A DNA stretch of 64,000 nt from Streptomyces pyxinicus (GTDB lineage: Bacteria > Actinomycetota > Actinomycetes > Streptomycetales > Streptomycetaceae), in NCBI RefSeq assembly GCF_024753135.1, contig NZ_JANUGP010000019.1, positions 1 through 64,000 of the forward strand. The letters run 5' to 3'. The position numbers and the translations under genes were made by a program. Within the stretch, counting starts at the first letter, position 1, and the number at the start of each line of letters is the position of its first letter. The notes beneath the pieces were generated by a model. The model had not been told where the DNA came from. It was given only the letters and a program-made list of their open reading frames with translations, and did no database searches. Positions 22,803 through 30,293 of the stretch are shown here, one piece after another.

Positions 22803-24527
22803 TCAGAGGAAGTAGAGGCGGTTGAGGGAGACGGAGTCGGCCGGTTCGGAGCGCAGCGGGTCGCCGTCCAGGGTGACCAGACCGGTGCGCTGGTCCACGT
22901 CGACCGCGCCGACCCGGGCGTTCAGGCGCAGGTCGGCGGGGCCGATGCCCCGGGTGCCGCGCACCGCGACCCGTCGTCGCCGGGTGGGCATGGTGTCGTT
23001 GCCCTGGTCGACGGCGGCCTGCGCGACGAAGGCGACCGAGAGGTCGGCGGCCGTCGCGCCGTACGACCCGAACTGCGGCCCCAGCACGAGGGGTTCGCAG
23101 GTGTCGGTGGCCGCGTTGGGGTCGCCGACCACGCCGTACGCCGGGAAGCCGGACTTGAGGACGAGCTGGGGCTTGGCGCCGAAGTACTCCGGGCGCCACA
23201 GCACGATGTCGGCGAGCTTGCCGGTCTCGATGGAGCCGACCTCGTGGGAGAGGCCGTGCGCGATGGCCGGGTTGATGGTCAGCTTGGCCATGTAGCGCAG
23301 CACGCGGGCGTTGTCGTCGCCCTCGCCGTCGCCCGCCATCGGGCCCAGCTCGGCCTTCATCTTGCCGGCCATCGCGAAGGTGCGGCGGACCGTCTCGCCG
23401 GCCCGGCCCATGCCCTGGGCGTCGGAGGAGGTGATGCCGATCGCGCCCAGGTCGTGCAGCACGTCCTCGGCGCCCATGGTGCCGGCGCGGATGCGGTCGC
23501 GGGCCATGGCGGCGTCGCCGGGCAGGTCGGGCTTGAGGTCGTGGACGGAGACGATCATGCCGTAGTGCTCGGCGACCGCGTCCCGGCCGAAGGGCAGGGT
23601 CGGGTTGGTGGAGGAGCCGATGACGTTCGGGACGCCGGCCATCTTCAGCACGTTGGGGACGTGTCCGCCGCCGCAGCCCTCGATGTGGAAGGCGTGGATG
23701 GTGCGGCCCTCCAGCACGCGGAGGGTGTCCTCGACCGACAGGCACTCGTTCAACCCGTCGCTGTGCAGGGCCACTTGGACGTCGTGTTCCTCGGCGACAC
23801 GCAGCGCGGTGTCCAGGGCGCGGGTGTGGGCGCCCATGTCCTCGTGCACCTTGAAACCGCTCGCGCCGCCCTCGGCCAGCGCCTCCACCAGCGGGGCGGC
23901 GTGCGAGGACGAACCCCGGCCCAGGAAGCCGATGTTGACCGGCCAGGCGTCGAACGCGTTGAACGCGTGCCGCAGCGCCCAGGGCGAGTTGACGCCGACG
24001 CCCCACACCGGTCCGAACTCCTGCCCGATGATGGTGGTCACGCCGGAGGCGAGCGAGGCCTCCATGATGCGCGGCGACAGCAGGTGGACGTGGGTGTCGA
24101 CGGCGCCCGCCGTGGCGATCAGGCCCTCGCCGGACACGATGGAGGTGCCGGTGCCGACGACGACGTCCACGCCGTCCAGGGTGTCGGGGTTGCCGGCCCG
24201 GCCGATCGCGCAGATCCGGCCCTCCCGGATGCCGAGGGAGACCTTGCGGATGCCCTGCGCCGCGTCGATCACGACGACGTTGCTGATCACGACGTCACAG
24301 GTGTCGCGGACAGCGGCGGCCTTCAGGTGCAGTCCGTCCCGGGCGGTCTTGCCGAAGCCGGCCAGGAACTCGTCGCCGTAGCGCTGGGAGTCGGACTCCA
24401 CGCGGACGGTCAGCCCGGAGTCGCCGAGCCGGATCCGGTCGCCGGCGCGGGGGCCGTGGGTGGCGGCGTAGGCCCCCGGGTCGACGTGGATCGCCCGGCT
24501 GACCTCGCGTCCCTTGGAACGGCTCAT
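22803..24527 (-). CDS. ureC: Urease-like alpha subunit, atypical
   Basis: A 574-residue nickel amidohydrolase-type protein. Metal ligands of urease are conserved: His146 and His148 (THVHL), the carbamylated Lys226 and His228 (GFKVHED), His255 (ALHSDGLNE), His281 (FHIEGCGGGH) and Asp369 (SSDAQGMGR). The mobile flap, MVCHH in classical ureases, reads IVSVHD here: the cysteine is replaced by Val328 while His329 remains. Other family positions also differ (HVHLLSPR for the usual HIHFICPQ). The start overlaps the preceding subunit by ATGA. No ureD, ureE, ureF or ureG is nearby, so maturation must be supplied from elsewhere or not be needed. It is a urease paralogue; urea as substrate is not certain. 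Confidence 0.85.
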   Translation of the reverse strand: MSRSKGREVSRAIHVDPGAYAATHGPRAGDRIRLGDSGLTVRVESDSQRYGDEFLAGFGKTARDGLHLKAAAVRDTCDVVISNVVVIDAAQGIRKVSLGIREGRICAIGRAGNPDTLDGVDVVVGTGTSIVSGEGLIATAGAVDTHVHLLSPRIMEASLASGVTTIIGQEFGPVWGVGVNSPWALRHAFNAFDAWPVNIGFLGRGSSSHAAPLVEALAEGGASGFKVHEDMGAHTRALDTALRVAEEHDVQVALHSDGLNECLSVEDTLRVLEGRTIHAFHIEGCGGGHVPNVLKMAGVPNVIGSSTNPTLPFGRDAVAEHYGMIVSVHDLKPDLPGDAAMARDRIRAGTMGAEDVLHDLGAIGITSSDAQGMGRAGETVRRTFAMAGKMKAELGPMAGDGEGDDNARVLRYMAKLTINPAIAHGLSHEVGSIETGKLADIVLWRPEYFGAKPQLVLKSGFPAYGVVGDPNAATDTCEPLVLGPQFGSYGATAADLSVAFVAQAAVDQGNDTMPTRRRRVAVRGTRGIGPADLRLNARVGAVDVDQRTGLVTLDGDPLRSEPADSVSLNRLYFL

Positions 24528-25228
24528 CGCGTCTCGCCCCCTTCGGTGGTGCTCGCTGCCCCCAGGTATCCGCAGGCGGCGGCCCGGCGCAGGGCCTCCT
24601 CGCGGGCGCCCGGCGCGTCCAGCGGGCCGTCGACCAGGCCGGCGAAGCCGATCGCGATCCGTTCGCCGCCGATCGGGACCAGCCCGACCTCCTCGCTCTC
24701 GCCCGGCCCGAAGCGGACCGAGGACCCGGCGGGGACGGCGAGCCGCATGCCGTAGGCGGCGGCGCGGTCGAAGTCGAGGCGGGGGTTGGCCTCGAAGAAG
24801 TGGAAGTGGGAGGTGACGGAGACCGGCACGGTCGCGGTGTTGGTGATCCGCAGCCGCACGACCGGCTCGGGGTCGGCGTGCGCGGGGCCCGGCAGCAGCG
24901 CGCCGGGGGCATCCGAGCCGAGGCCGCCGCCGAGGGGGTCGGAGACGACCGCGAGCCGGGAGCCGTCGTCGAAGACGGCCTCGACCATCACCTCGGTGAC
25001 GACGTCGGCGACGCCCGGCAGCACGTCCTCGGGACCGAGCACCGAGCGGGCCGCCTCGACGGCCTCCGCGAGCCGCCTGCCGTCCCGGGCGGCCTCGCAG
25101 ACGGTGTCCGCGATCAGGGCGGTGGCCTCCGGGACGTTCAGCCTGAGGCCGCGCGCCCGGCGGGCCCGGGCCAGCTCGGCGGCTCCGAAGAGCAGCAGCC
25201 GGTCACGTTCCGTGGGGGTCAGTCTCAC
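24524..25228 (-). CDS. ureAB: Fused urease-like gamma-beta subunit
   Basis: A 234-residue fusion of UreA and UreB. The gamma part (1-100) begins RLTPTERDRLLLFGAAELA and contains LNVPEATALIADTVCEAARD. The beta part (about 115-215) contains VSVTSHFHFFEANPRLDFDR and AVPAGSSVRFGPGE, the UreB core. Gamma-beta fusions are known in some bacteria. The GTG at 25228 is chosen because AAGGAGG lies nine bases upstream and because the protein then starts at the normal UreA residue; the ATG seven codons earlier would overlap that ribosome-binding site. Its stop overlaps the alpha-subunit ATG, so the complex is made by coupled translation. Confidence 0.88.
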   Translation of the reverse strand: MRLTPTERDRLLLFGAAELARARRARGLRLNVPEATALIADTVCEAARDGRRLAEAVEAARSVLGPEDVLPGVADVVTEVMVEAVFDDGSRLAVVSDPLGGGLGSDAPGALLPGPAHADPEPVVRLRITNTATVPVSVTSHFHFFEANPRLDFDRAAAYGMRLAVPAGSSVRFGPGESEEVGLVPIGGERIAIGFAGLVDGPLDAPGAREEALRRAAACGYLGAASTTEGGETR

Positions 25229-25256
25229 GACGCGGCACCTCCTTGCCATCCATAAG

Positions 25257-25273
25257 TTAGAGCACCACTCTAA
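25257..25273. promoter_or_regulatory. Inverted repeat just upstream of the urease-like operon
   Basis: TTAGAG (25257-25262) and CTCTAA (25268-25273) are perfect arms separated by five bases, 29 bases upstream of the ureAB GTG. The spacing fits a GntR- or TetR-type operator over the operon promoter. Confidence 0.4.
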
Positions 25274-25326
25274 ACACAGAATTCATGAAACAGAAGCATT
25301 GACCCGGGCGGGGACTTCACGTCACA

Positions 25327-25341
25327 TTGAGCGTCGCTCAA
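25327..25341. promoter_or_regulatory. 15-base palindrome upstream of the NCS1 permease
   Basis: TTGAGCGTCGCTCAA is a perfect palindrome around one central T, 44 bases before the permease ATG. With the repeat at 25257-25273 it divides the divergent promoter between the two transcription units. Confidence 0.5.
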
Positions 25342-25385
25342 ACCCGACGCATCATCCCGTAGGCGGCCGTCGAAGGAGACCAGCC

Positions 25386-26831
25386 ATGCCGATCGAACAG
25401 CACGGAGTCGACACCATCCCGGACCCGGAACGCACCAGCGGGCCGCGCGACCTGGTCTCGATCCTGCTCGGCTCCAACCTCTGCCTCGGCGTGATCATCT
25501 TCGGCTGGCTGCCGCCGTCCTTCGGGCTCGGCTGGTGGACGTCGGTGAGCGCGATCGCCGCCGGCACGGTGGCCGGCACGCTGTTCACGGCGCCGCTCGC
25601 GCTGGTCTCGCTGCGCACCGCGACCAACCTGTCCACCTCCTCCGGCGCCCAGTTCGGCGTGCGGGGCCGACTGGTCGGCTCGGTGGTGGGCCTGCTGCTC
25701 GCCCTCGGCTACACGGCGCTGACCGTGTGGATCGGCGGGGACGTGATGCTCGGCGTGCTGGGCCGGCTGTTCGGGCTGCCCGCGGACGGGGTGTCGTACG
25801 CCGTGGTCTACGGGCTGCTCGCGGCGGCGACCGTGGCGGGCGCGGTCTACGGCTACCGGGTGCTGCTCGCGATGTCCCGGGTGCTGGCGGTCGGCATGAC
25901 CGCGCTGCTGCTGCTCGGGATCCTCGCCTACGCCCCGCACTTCACGACCTCGGCGCTGCCGGACGCGGGCGGCTACCTGCTGGGCTCGTTCTGGCCGACC
26001 TGGTTCCTCGCGGTGGTGGCGGCGGGCCTGTCGGGGCCGATCGCCTTCATCACCCTGCTCGGCGACTACACCCGCTACATCTCCCCCGCCCGCCACTCCA
26101 GCCGCAAGGTCCTGCACGCCACCTGGCTCGGTCTGGTCCTCGGCCTGCTGGTCCCGCAGCTCTTCGGCACCTTCACGGCGTACGCGGCGCACGCCGCCGG
26201 CGACTACGCGGGCCCGCTGGTCGCCGCCGCCCCCGCCTGGTACCTGGTGCCGCTGCTGCTGTCGGCCTCCGCGGGCTCGGTCGGCAACGCCGGTCTGATG
26301 CTGTACTCCATGGGCCTGGACCTGGACGCGATCCTGCCGCGCGCCTCCCGGGCCCGCGCCACCTACACGGTCGCCGTCGTCGCCACCGCCTGCGTCTTCG
26401 TCGGCCACTACGCGTGGGACGCGCAGTCCGCGATGACCTCCTTCGTGCTGCTGCTCACCGCGATCGGCACCCCCTGGGCGGTCGTCACCCTCATCGGTTT
26501 CGTCCGCTGTCGCGGGGTGTACGACGCGGACGCCCTCCAGGTCTTCAACCGCCGCTCCCGGGGCGGCGTCTACTGGTACCGGGCCGGCTGGAACGTCCAG
26601 GCCACCCTCGCCTGGGCGGCCGGCGCGACCGTCGGCCTGCTCGCGGTCTCCCTGCCGGAGTACGAGGGCCCGCTGCTGCGGCTGACCGGCGGCGTGGACT
26701 GCAGCTTCCTGCTGTCGGGGCTGGTCGGCGGGGCGGTGTACCTGCTGTCGGCGCCGCGCCGGGAAGGCGTCAGGGCCACCGCGGCTCTCGAAGAGTCCGC
26801 GGCGGCCCTGACCACAACTGTCGAGCGTTAG
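25386..26831 (+). CDS. NCS1-family permease (purine/cytosine permease-like)
   Basis: A 481-residue membrane protein of the nucleobase:cation symporter-1 family, with about twelve membrane segments. Typical stretches are LVSILLGSNLCLGVIIFGWL near the start, SSGAQFGVRGRLVGSVVGLL, and the periplasmic/cytoplasmic loop GDYTRYISPARHSS before helix 6. Family substrates include cytosine, purines, allantoin and hydantoins; this one cannot be assigned. AAGGAGA precedes the ATG at 25386. Its divergence from the urease-like operon suggests it imports a nitrogen compound whose breakdown involves that enzyme. Confidence 0.88.
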   Translation: MPIEQHGVDTIPDPERTSGPRDLVSILLGSNLCLGVIIFGWLPPSFGLGWWTSVSAIAAGTVAGTLFTAPLALVSLRTATNLSTSSGAQFGVRGRLVGSVVGLLLALGYTALTVWIGGDVMLGVLGRLFGLPADGVSYAVVYGLLAAATVAGAVYGYRVLLAMSRVLAVGMTALLLLGILAYAPHFTTSALPDAGGYLLGSFWPTWFLAVVAAGLSGPIAFITLLGDYTRYISPARHSSRKVLHATWLGLVLGLLVPQLFGTFTAYAAHAAGDYAGPLVAAAPAWYLVPLLLSASAGSVGNAGLMLYSMGLDLDAILPRASRARATYTVAVVATACVFVGHYAWDAQSAMTSFVLLLTAIGTPWAVVTLIGFVRCRGVYDADALQVFNRRSRGGVYWYRAGWNVQATLAWAAGATVGLLAVSLPEYEGPLLRLTGGVDCSFLLSGLVGGAVYLLSAPRREGVRATAALEESAAALTTTVER

Positions 26832-26840
26832 CCGATCCTG

Positions 26841-27929
26841 CTAACCGATCCGGTGCATCCAGCCGTGGGTGTCCTCGGTGACGCCGCGCTGGAGGCCGAG
26901 CAGGGCCTCGCGCAGCCGGAGGGTGACCGGGCCGGGGTTGCCGTCGCCGTGGGTCCAGGCGTCCGCCTTGGTCTTGACGTGGCCGATCGGCGTGACGACG
27001 GCGGCGGTGCCGCAGGCGAACACCTCGGTGAGCGCACCGGACGCCGCGTCCTTACGCCACTGCTCCAGCGTGATCACACCCTCCTCGGCGGTGTAGCCGA
27101 GGTCGCGGGCCACCTGGAGGAGGGAGTCACGGGTGATGCCCTCCAGGATCGAGCCGGTCAGCGACGGGGTGACGATCCGGTCGCCGTACACGAAGGCGAC
27201 GTTCATGCTGCCGCTCTCCTCGACCTTGGTGCGGGTGACCGCGTCGAGGTAGACGACCTGGTCGCAGCCGTGCGCGGCGGCCTCGGCCTGCGGCAGCAGG
27301 GAGGCGGCGTAGTTGCCGCCGGTCTTGGCGTCGCCGGTGCCGCCCGGGACGGCGCGGACGTGGTCCTCGGCGACCCAGATGGTGACCGGCTTGACCCCGC
27401 CGGCGAAGTAGGCGCCGGACGGCGAGGCGATCAGCATGAACAGGTATTCGTTGGCCGGGTGCACGCCGAGCGCGGCCTCGGTGGCGAACATGAACGGCCG
27501 CAGGTACAGCGACTGCTCGCCGCCGTGCGGCGGCACCCAGTCGGCGTCCTGGCCGAGCAGCGCGTCCAGCGCGGCGATGAACAGCTCCTCGGGCAGCTCG
27601 GCCATGGCCATGCGGCGGGCGGAGGTGCGGAAGCGGCGGGCGTTGGCCTCGGGGCGGAACACCGCGACCGAGCCGTCCGGCTGCCGGTACGCCTTCAGGC
27701 CCTCGAAGATCTCCTGGCCGTAGTGGAGCACCGCGGTGGAGGGGTCGAGGGAGATCGGGCCGTACGGGACGAGCTGCGCGTCGTGCCAGCCGCGGCCCTC
27801 GGTCCACCGGATCGTCACCATGTGGTCGGTGAAGTGGCGGCCGAATCCGGGGTTGGCCAGGATCGCCTCGCGCTCCGCCGCGGCCAGGGGGGAGGCGGAC
27901 GGCTTGAGCTCGATCGTGGGCGTCGTCAT
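26841..27929 (-). CDS. ilvE: Branched-chain amino acid aminotransferase
   Basis: A 362-residue class IV PLP aminotransferase performing the last step of Ile, Leu and Val synthesis. The PLP lysine is Lys202 in AKTGGNYAASLLP. Other family motifs are LHYGQEIFEGLKAYR, SLYLRPFMFATE, and EVFACGTAAVVTPIG in the phosphate-binding region. The length is normal for the long actinobacterial form. GAAGGAC lies ten bases before the ATG. It is on the same strand as leuB but separated from it by a terminator, and it converges with the permease gene with only nine bases between stops. Confidence 0.95.
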   Translation of the reverse strand: MTTPTIELKPSASPLAAAEREAILANPGFGRHFTDHMVTIRWTEGRGWHDAQLVPYGPISLDPSTAVLHYGQEIFEGLKAYRQPDGSVAVFRPEANARRFRTSARRMAMAELPEELFIAALDALLGQDADWVPPHGGEQSLYLRPFMFATEAALGVHPANEYLFMLIASPSGAYFAGGVKPVTIWVAEDHVRAVPGGTGDAKTGGNYAASLLPQAEAAAHGCDQVVYLDAVTRTKVEESGSMNVAFVYGDRIVTPSLTGSILEGITRDSLLQVARDLGYTAEEGVITLEQWRKDAASGALTEVFACGTAAVVTPIGHVKTKADAWTHGDGNPGPVTLRLREALLGLQRGVTEDTHGWMHRIG

Positions 27930-28122
27930 GAGTGGTTGTCCTTCACCGGTTGTAGTGACGGGCCGCGCTCACGCCCATACTGCCAGTCGTCAGTGCTAGG
28001 ACGTCCGAGCTTTCCCTCATACCGCGGCTCCGCGTTCGATTATCGCGCGGGCGGGACGGCGGACGGAATCGGGGTGAAGGCGGCCCAGGGGTCGATGGTG
28101 GCACCCGGCGGGGACACAGGGA

Positions 28123-28150
28123 AGCCGCCGGGCGTGGTGACCCGGCGGCT
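28123..28150. terminator. Terminator after leuB
   Basis: AGCCGCCGGG (28123-28132) and CCCGGCGGCT (28141-28150) form a perfect 10-bp stem with an 8-base loop, 20 bases past the leuB stop. There is no T-run. Confidence 0.75.
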
Positions 28151-28170
28151 CGTGGGGGTGGAGCGCCGGG

Positions 28171-29214
28171 TCAGCCGGCTACTCGGGCGGCGAGCGCGTC
28201 GCCGATCCGCGCGGTGTTCCGGGTGCCGAGTCCGGCCCGCTCGGTGAGGTCGGCCGAGACGGCCGCGTCGATGCGGTCGGCCTCGGCGTCGTAGCCGAGG
28301 TGGCGCAGCAGCAGGGCGACGGACAGCACGGTGGCGGTCGGGTCGGCCTTGCCCTGTCCGGCGATGTCCGGGGCCGAGCCGTGCACCGGCTCGAACATGG
28401 AGGGGAACGCGCGGCCGGGGTTGATGTTGCCGGAGGCGGCGACGCCGATGCCGCCGGAGACGGCCGCGGCGAGGTCGGTGATGATGTCGCCGAAGAGGTT
28501 GTCGGTGACGATGACGTCGAACCGGCCGGGGTCGGTGACCAGGTAGATCGTCGCCGCGTCGACGTGGATGTACTCCGTGGTGACCTCGGGGTACTCCTCG
28601 GCGACCCGGTGGAAGACGTTCGTCCACAGGTGGCCGGCGAAGGTCAGCACGTTGTTCTTGTGCACCAGGGTGAGCTTCTTGCGCGGGCGGCCCTGGGCGC
28701 GGGCGAAGGCGTCGCGGACGACACGCTCGACACCGTAGGCCGTGTTGACGGAGACCTCGGTGGCGACCTCGTGCGGGGTGCCCTGGCGGATGGTGCCGCC
28801 GTTGCCCGTGTAGGGGCCCTCGGTGCCCTCGCGGACGACGACGAAGTCGATCTCCGGCTGGCCGGCGAGCGGGGTGGCGACACCCGGGAGCAGCTTCGAC
28901 GGACGCAGGTTGACGTGGTGGTCGAAGGCGAAGCGGAGCCTGAGCAGGAAGCCGCGCTCCAGCACGCCGGAGGGCACCGACGGGTCGCCGATCGCGCCGA
29001 GCAGGATGGCGTCGTGCCGGCGCAGCTCGTCCAGGTCGGCGTCGGTGAGGGTCTCACCGGTGGCGTGGTAGCGCTTGGCGCCGAAGTCGTACTCCCTGGT
29101 CTCCAGCTTCACATCCTGCGGCAGGACGGCGGAGAGGACCTTCAGACCCTCGGCCACGACCTCCTGGCCGATGCCGTCACCGGGGATCACTGCGAGATTG
29201 ATGCTGCGAGACAT
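28171..29214 (-). CDS. leuB: 3-isopropylmalate dehydrogenase
   Basis: A 347-residue decarboxylating dehydrogenase of leucine synthesis. The N-terminus INLAVIPGDGIGQEVVAEGL, the substrate-binding RLRFAFDHHVNLRPSKLLPG, the metal-binding TVTDNLFGDIITDLAAAVSGGIG-type segment (aspartates near residues 230-240) and FEPVHGSAPDIAGQG are all diagnostic; the last forms the NAD-binding loop. It is separated from ilvE by a 240-base gap with a terminator. A strong hairpin lies in its own 5' region (29247-29277). The GAGGAG before the ATG is a little far (about 13 bases). Confidence 0.95.
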   Translation of the reverse strand: MSRSINLAVIPGDGIGQEVVAEGLKVLSAVLPQDVKLETREYDFGAKRYHATGETLTDADLDELRRHDAILLGAIGDPSVPSGVLERGFLLRLRFAFDHHVNLRPSKLLPGVATPLAGQPEIDFVVVREGTEGPYTGNGGTIRQGTPHEVATEVSVNTAYGVERVVRDAFARAQGRPRKKLTLVHKNNVLTFAGHLWTNVFHRVAEEYPEVTTEYIHVDAATIYLVTDPGRFDVIVTDNLFGDIITDLAAAVSGGIGVAASGNINPGRAFPSMFEPVHGSAPDIAGQGKADPTATVLSVALLLRHLGYDAEADRIDAAVSADLTERAGLGTRNTARIGDALAARVAG

Positions 29215-29246
29215 GTCGGCACCCTACTCCTCGTCCCAGGTGATGA

Positions 29247-29277
29247 CACGCCTTGTCCGCGATGCGGACAAGGCGTG
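29247..29277. terminator. 14-bp perfect hairpin between the 43-residue ORF and leuB
   Basis: CACGCCTTGTCCGC (29247-29260) and GCGGACAAGGCGTG (29264-29277) are perfect arms around GAT. It begins about 15 bases after the small gene's stop and ends 33 bases before the leuB ATG, so it either ends the upstream message or folds in the leuB 5' region. Confidence 0.7.
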
Positions 29278-29291
29278 CCGGGTGGGGGGTC

Positions 29292-29423
29292 TCAGTGACC
29301 GGTCTCGCCGCCGTTGTCCCGGCGGTCCAGGGCGCGCTGGAGGGCGGCGGCGGCGTTCTTGCGGTCGGACTCGGTGGCACGGGTCGCGTGGCGGACCCGG
29401 CGGCGGACGGTCGTCTCGGCCAT
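29292..29423 (-). CDS. Small basic/charged protein of 43 residues
   Basis: A 43-residue ORF starting MAETTVRRRVRHATRA and ending in RRDNGGETGH. It has a good ribosome-binding site (AAGGAG nine bases before the ATG), is followed by a perfect hairpin, and has the codon bias of its neighbours, which together argue it is real. It is rich in Arg and forms a probable amphipathic helix (KNAAAALQRALDRR). Function is unknown. Similar small ORFs are, to my memory, annotated near leuB in other Streptomyces. Confidence 0.65.
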   Translation of the reverse strand: MAETTVRRRVRHATRATESDRKNAAAALQRALDRRDNGGETGH

Positions 29424-29697
29424 GGGAATCGACTCCTTCGGCAACCGCGGCGGACGCGGAGCACGGCATGAGGGGTTACGAGACGCCGGAGGGGCGGGGA
29501 GCACCGGCCACAGGGGTTGCCTGCACGGGGCCCGGCTCACGACCGCCATTCGCTGGATCGAGCGAGACGTTCGGCTCCTCCCAAACTAAGCGAGCGAGTC
29601 GACTCTGTCTGCATCATTACTCGGACTTCCTACTATCTGAGACGGCCGAGCCGGTCACACCGCCCTGAGCTGGGTGTTCACACACTCGGGCCGGCCG

Positions 29698-30231
29698 TCA
29701 GGTCACGTCGCCATCCCGCCAGTCCAGGACCAGCGCGGGTCCCGGGTCGTGCGGTACGCCCCGTACGAAGAGGTCGTCCTCCTCGTCGGGCAGCCGTACG
29801 ACGCCCCGCTCGGGCGACAGGACGTGCACCTCGCCGTCCCACCGCCGCCAGCCCCGGGCGGTGTAGAGGAGGGCGCCCTCGTCGCTGGCGGACAGGGCGC
29901 CCAGTTCGTAGCCGCGGTCGATGATCCGCTCCAGCTCGGCCATGACCCGCCCGCCGAGCCCAGTGCGGCGGACATCGGCGCGTACGGCGACGGCCTCGAC
30001 GTACCCGGTGCGCAGCCAGCGGCCCGCGCAGCGCACCCGGCGCATGACGACGGAGCCGTGCGCGGCGAGGCCGCGGGCGTCGGAGACGAGGGCGTGCGTT
30101 CCGCCGAGTCCGTGGTTCCAGTCCTCGTCGGAGAAGTCGCCGTCGAAGGCGTCGTCCAGCAGGGCGCGGGCGGCGCGGAGTTCGGCGGGGCCGAGGTCGG
30201 CGGTGTGGGCCAGTCGGAGGGAAGGGGTCAT
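29698..30231 (-). CDS. GNAT acetyltransferase resembling aminoglycoside 2'-N-acetyltransferase AAC(2')-I
   Basis: A 177-residue GNAT protein. Its layout follows the mycobacterial AAC(2')-I enzymes from end to end: LRLAHTADL at the start, FDGDFSDEDWNHGLGGTHAL, GYVEAVAVRADVRRTGLGGR (acetyl-CoA loop), YELGALSASDEGALLYTARG, WDGEVHVLSPERG and a final LVLDWRDGDVT. These enzymes acetylate the 2'-amino group of aminoglycosides such as gentamicin; some may have a cell-wall or metabolic role. Whether this one confers resistance is unknown. No clear ribosome-binding site is visible and the start lies next to the pruA terminator, so expression may be low. Confidence 0.8.
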   Translation of the reverse strand: MTPSLRLAHTADLGPAELRAARALLDDAFDGDFSDEDWNHGLGGTHALVSDARGLAAHGSVVMRRVRCAGRWLRTGYVEAVAVRADVRRTGLGGRVMAELERIIDRGYELGALSASDEGALLYTARGWRRWDGEVHVLSPERGVVRLPDEEDDLFVRGVPHDPGPALVLDWRDGDVT

Positions 30232-30238
30232 GAAGCGA

Positions 30239-30274
30239 GTATCCCCGCACCGGTCGCGGCCGGTGCGGGGATAC
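30239..30274. terminator. Strong terminator of the proline catabolism genes
   Basis: GTATCCCCGCACCGG (30239-30253) and CCGGTGCGGGGATAC (30260-30274) form a perfect 15-bp stem with a 6-base loop, 20 bases past the pruA stop and immediately upstream of the acetyltransferase gene. Confidence 0.85.
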
Positions 30275-30293
30275 GGGGCACGGGGGCCGGAGG

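Noticed and set aside
22803..24527. Urease alpha subunit as a pseudogene
   Set aside because: The frame is complete, all metal ligands are kept, and it is tightly coupled to its neighbour; only the flap cysteine is lost.
24786..25385. N-terminal extension of the NCS1 permease by 200 codons
   Set aside because: It is an antisense frame over ureAB; the ATG at 25386 has AAGGAGA and gives the normal permease start.
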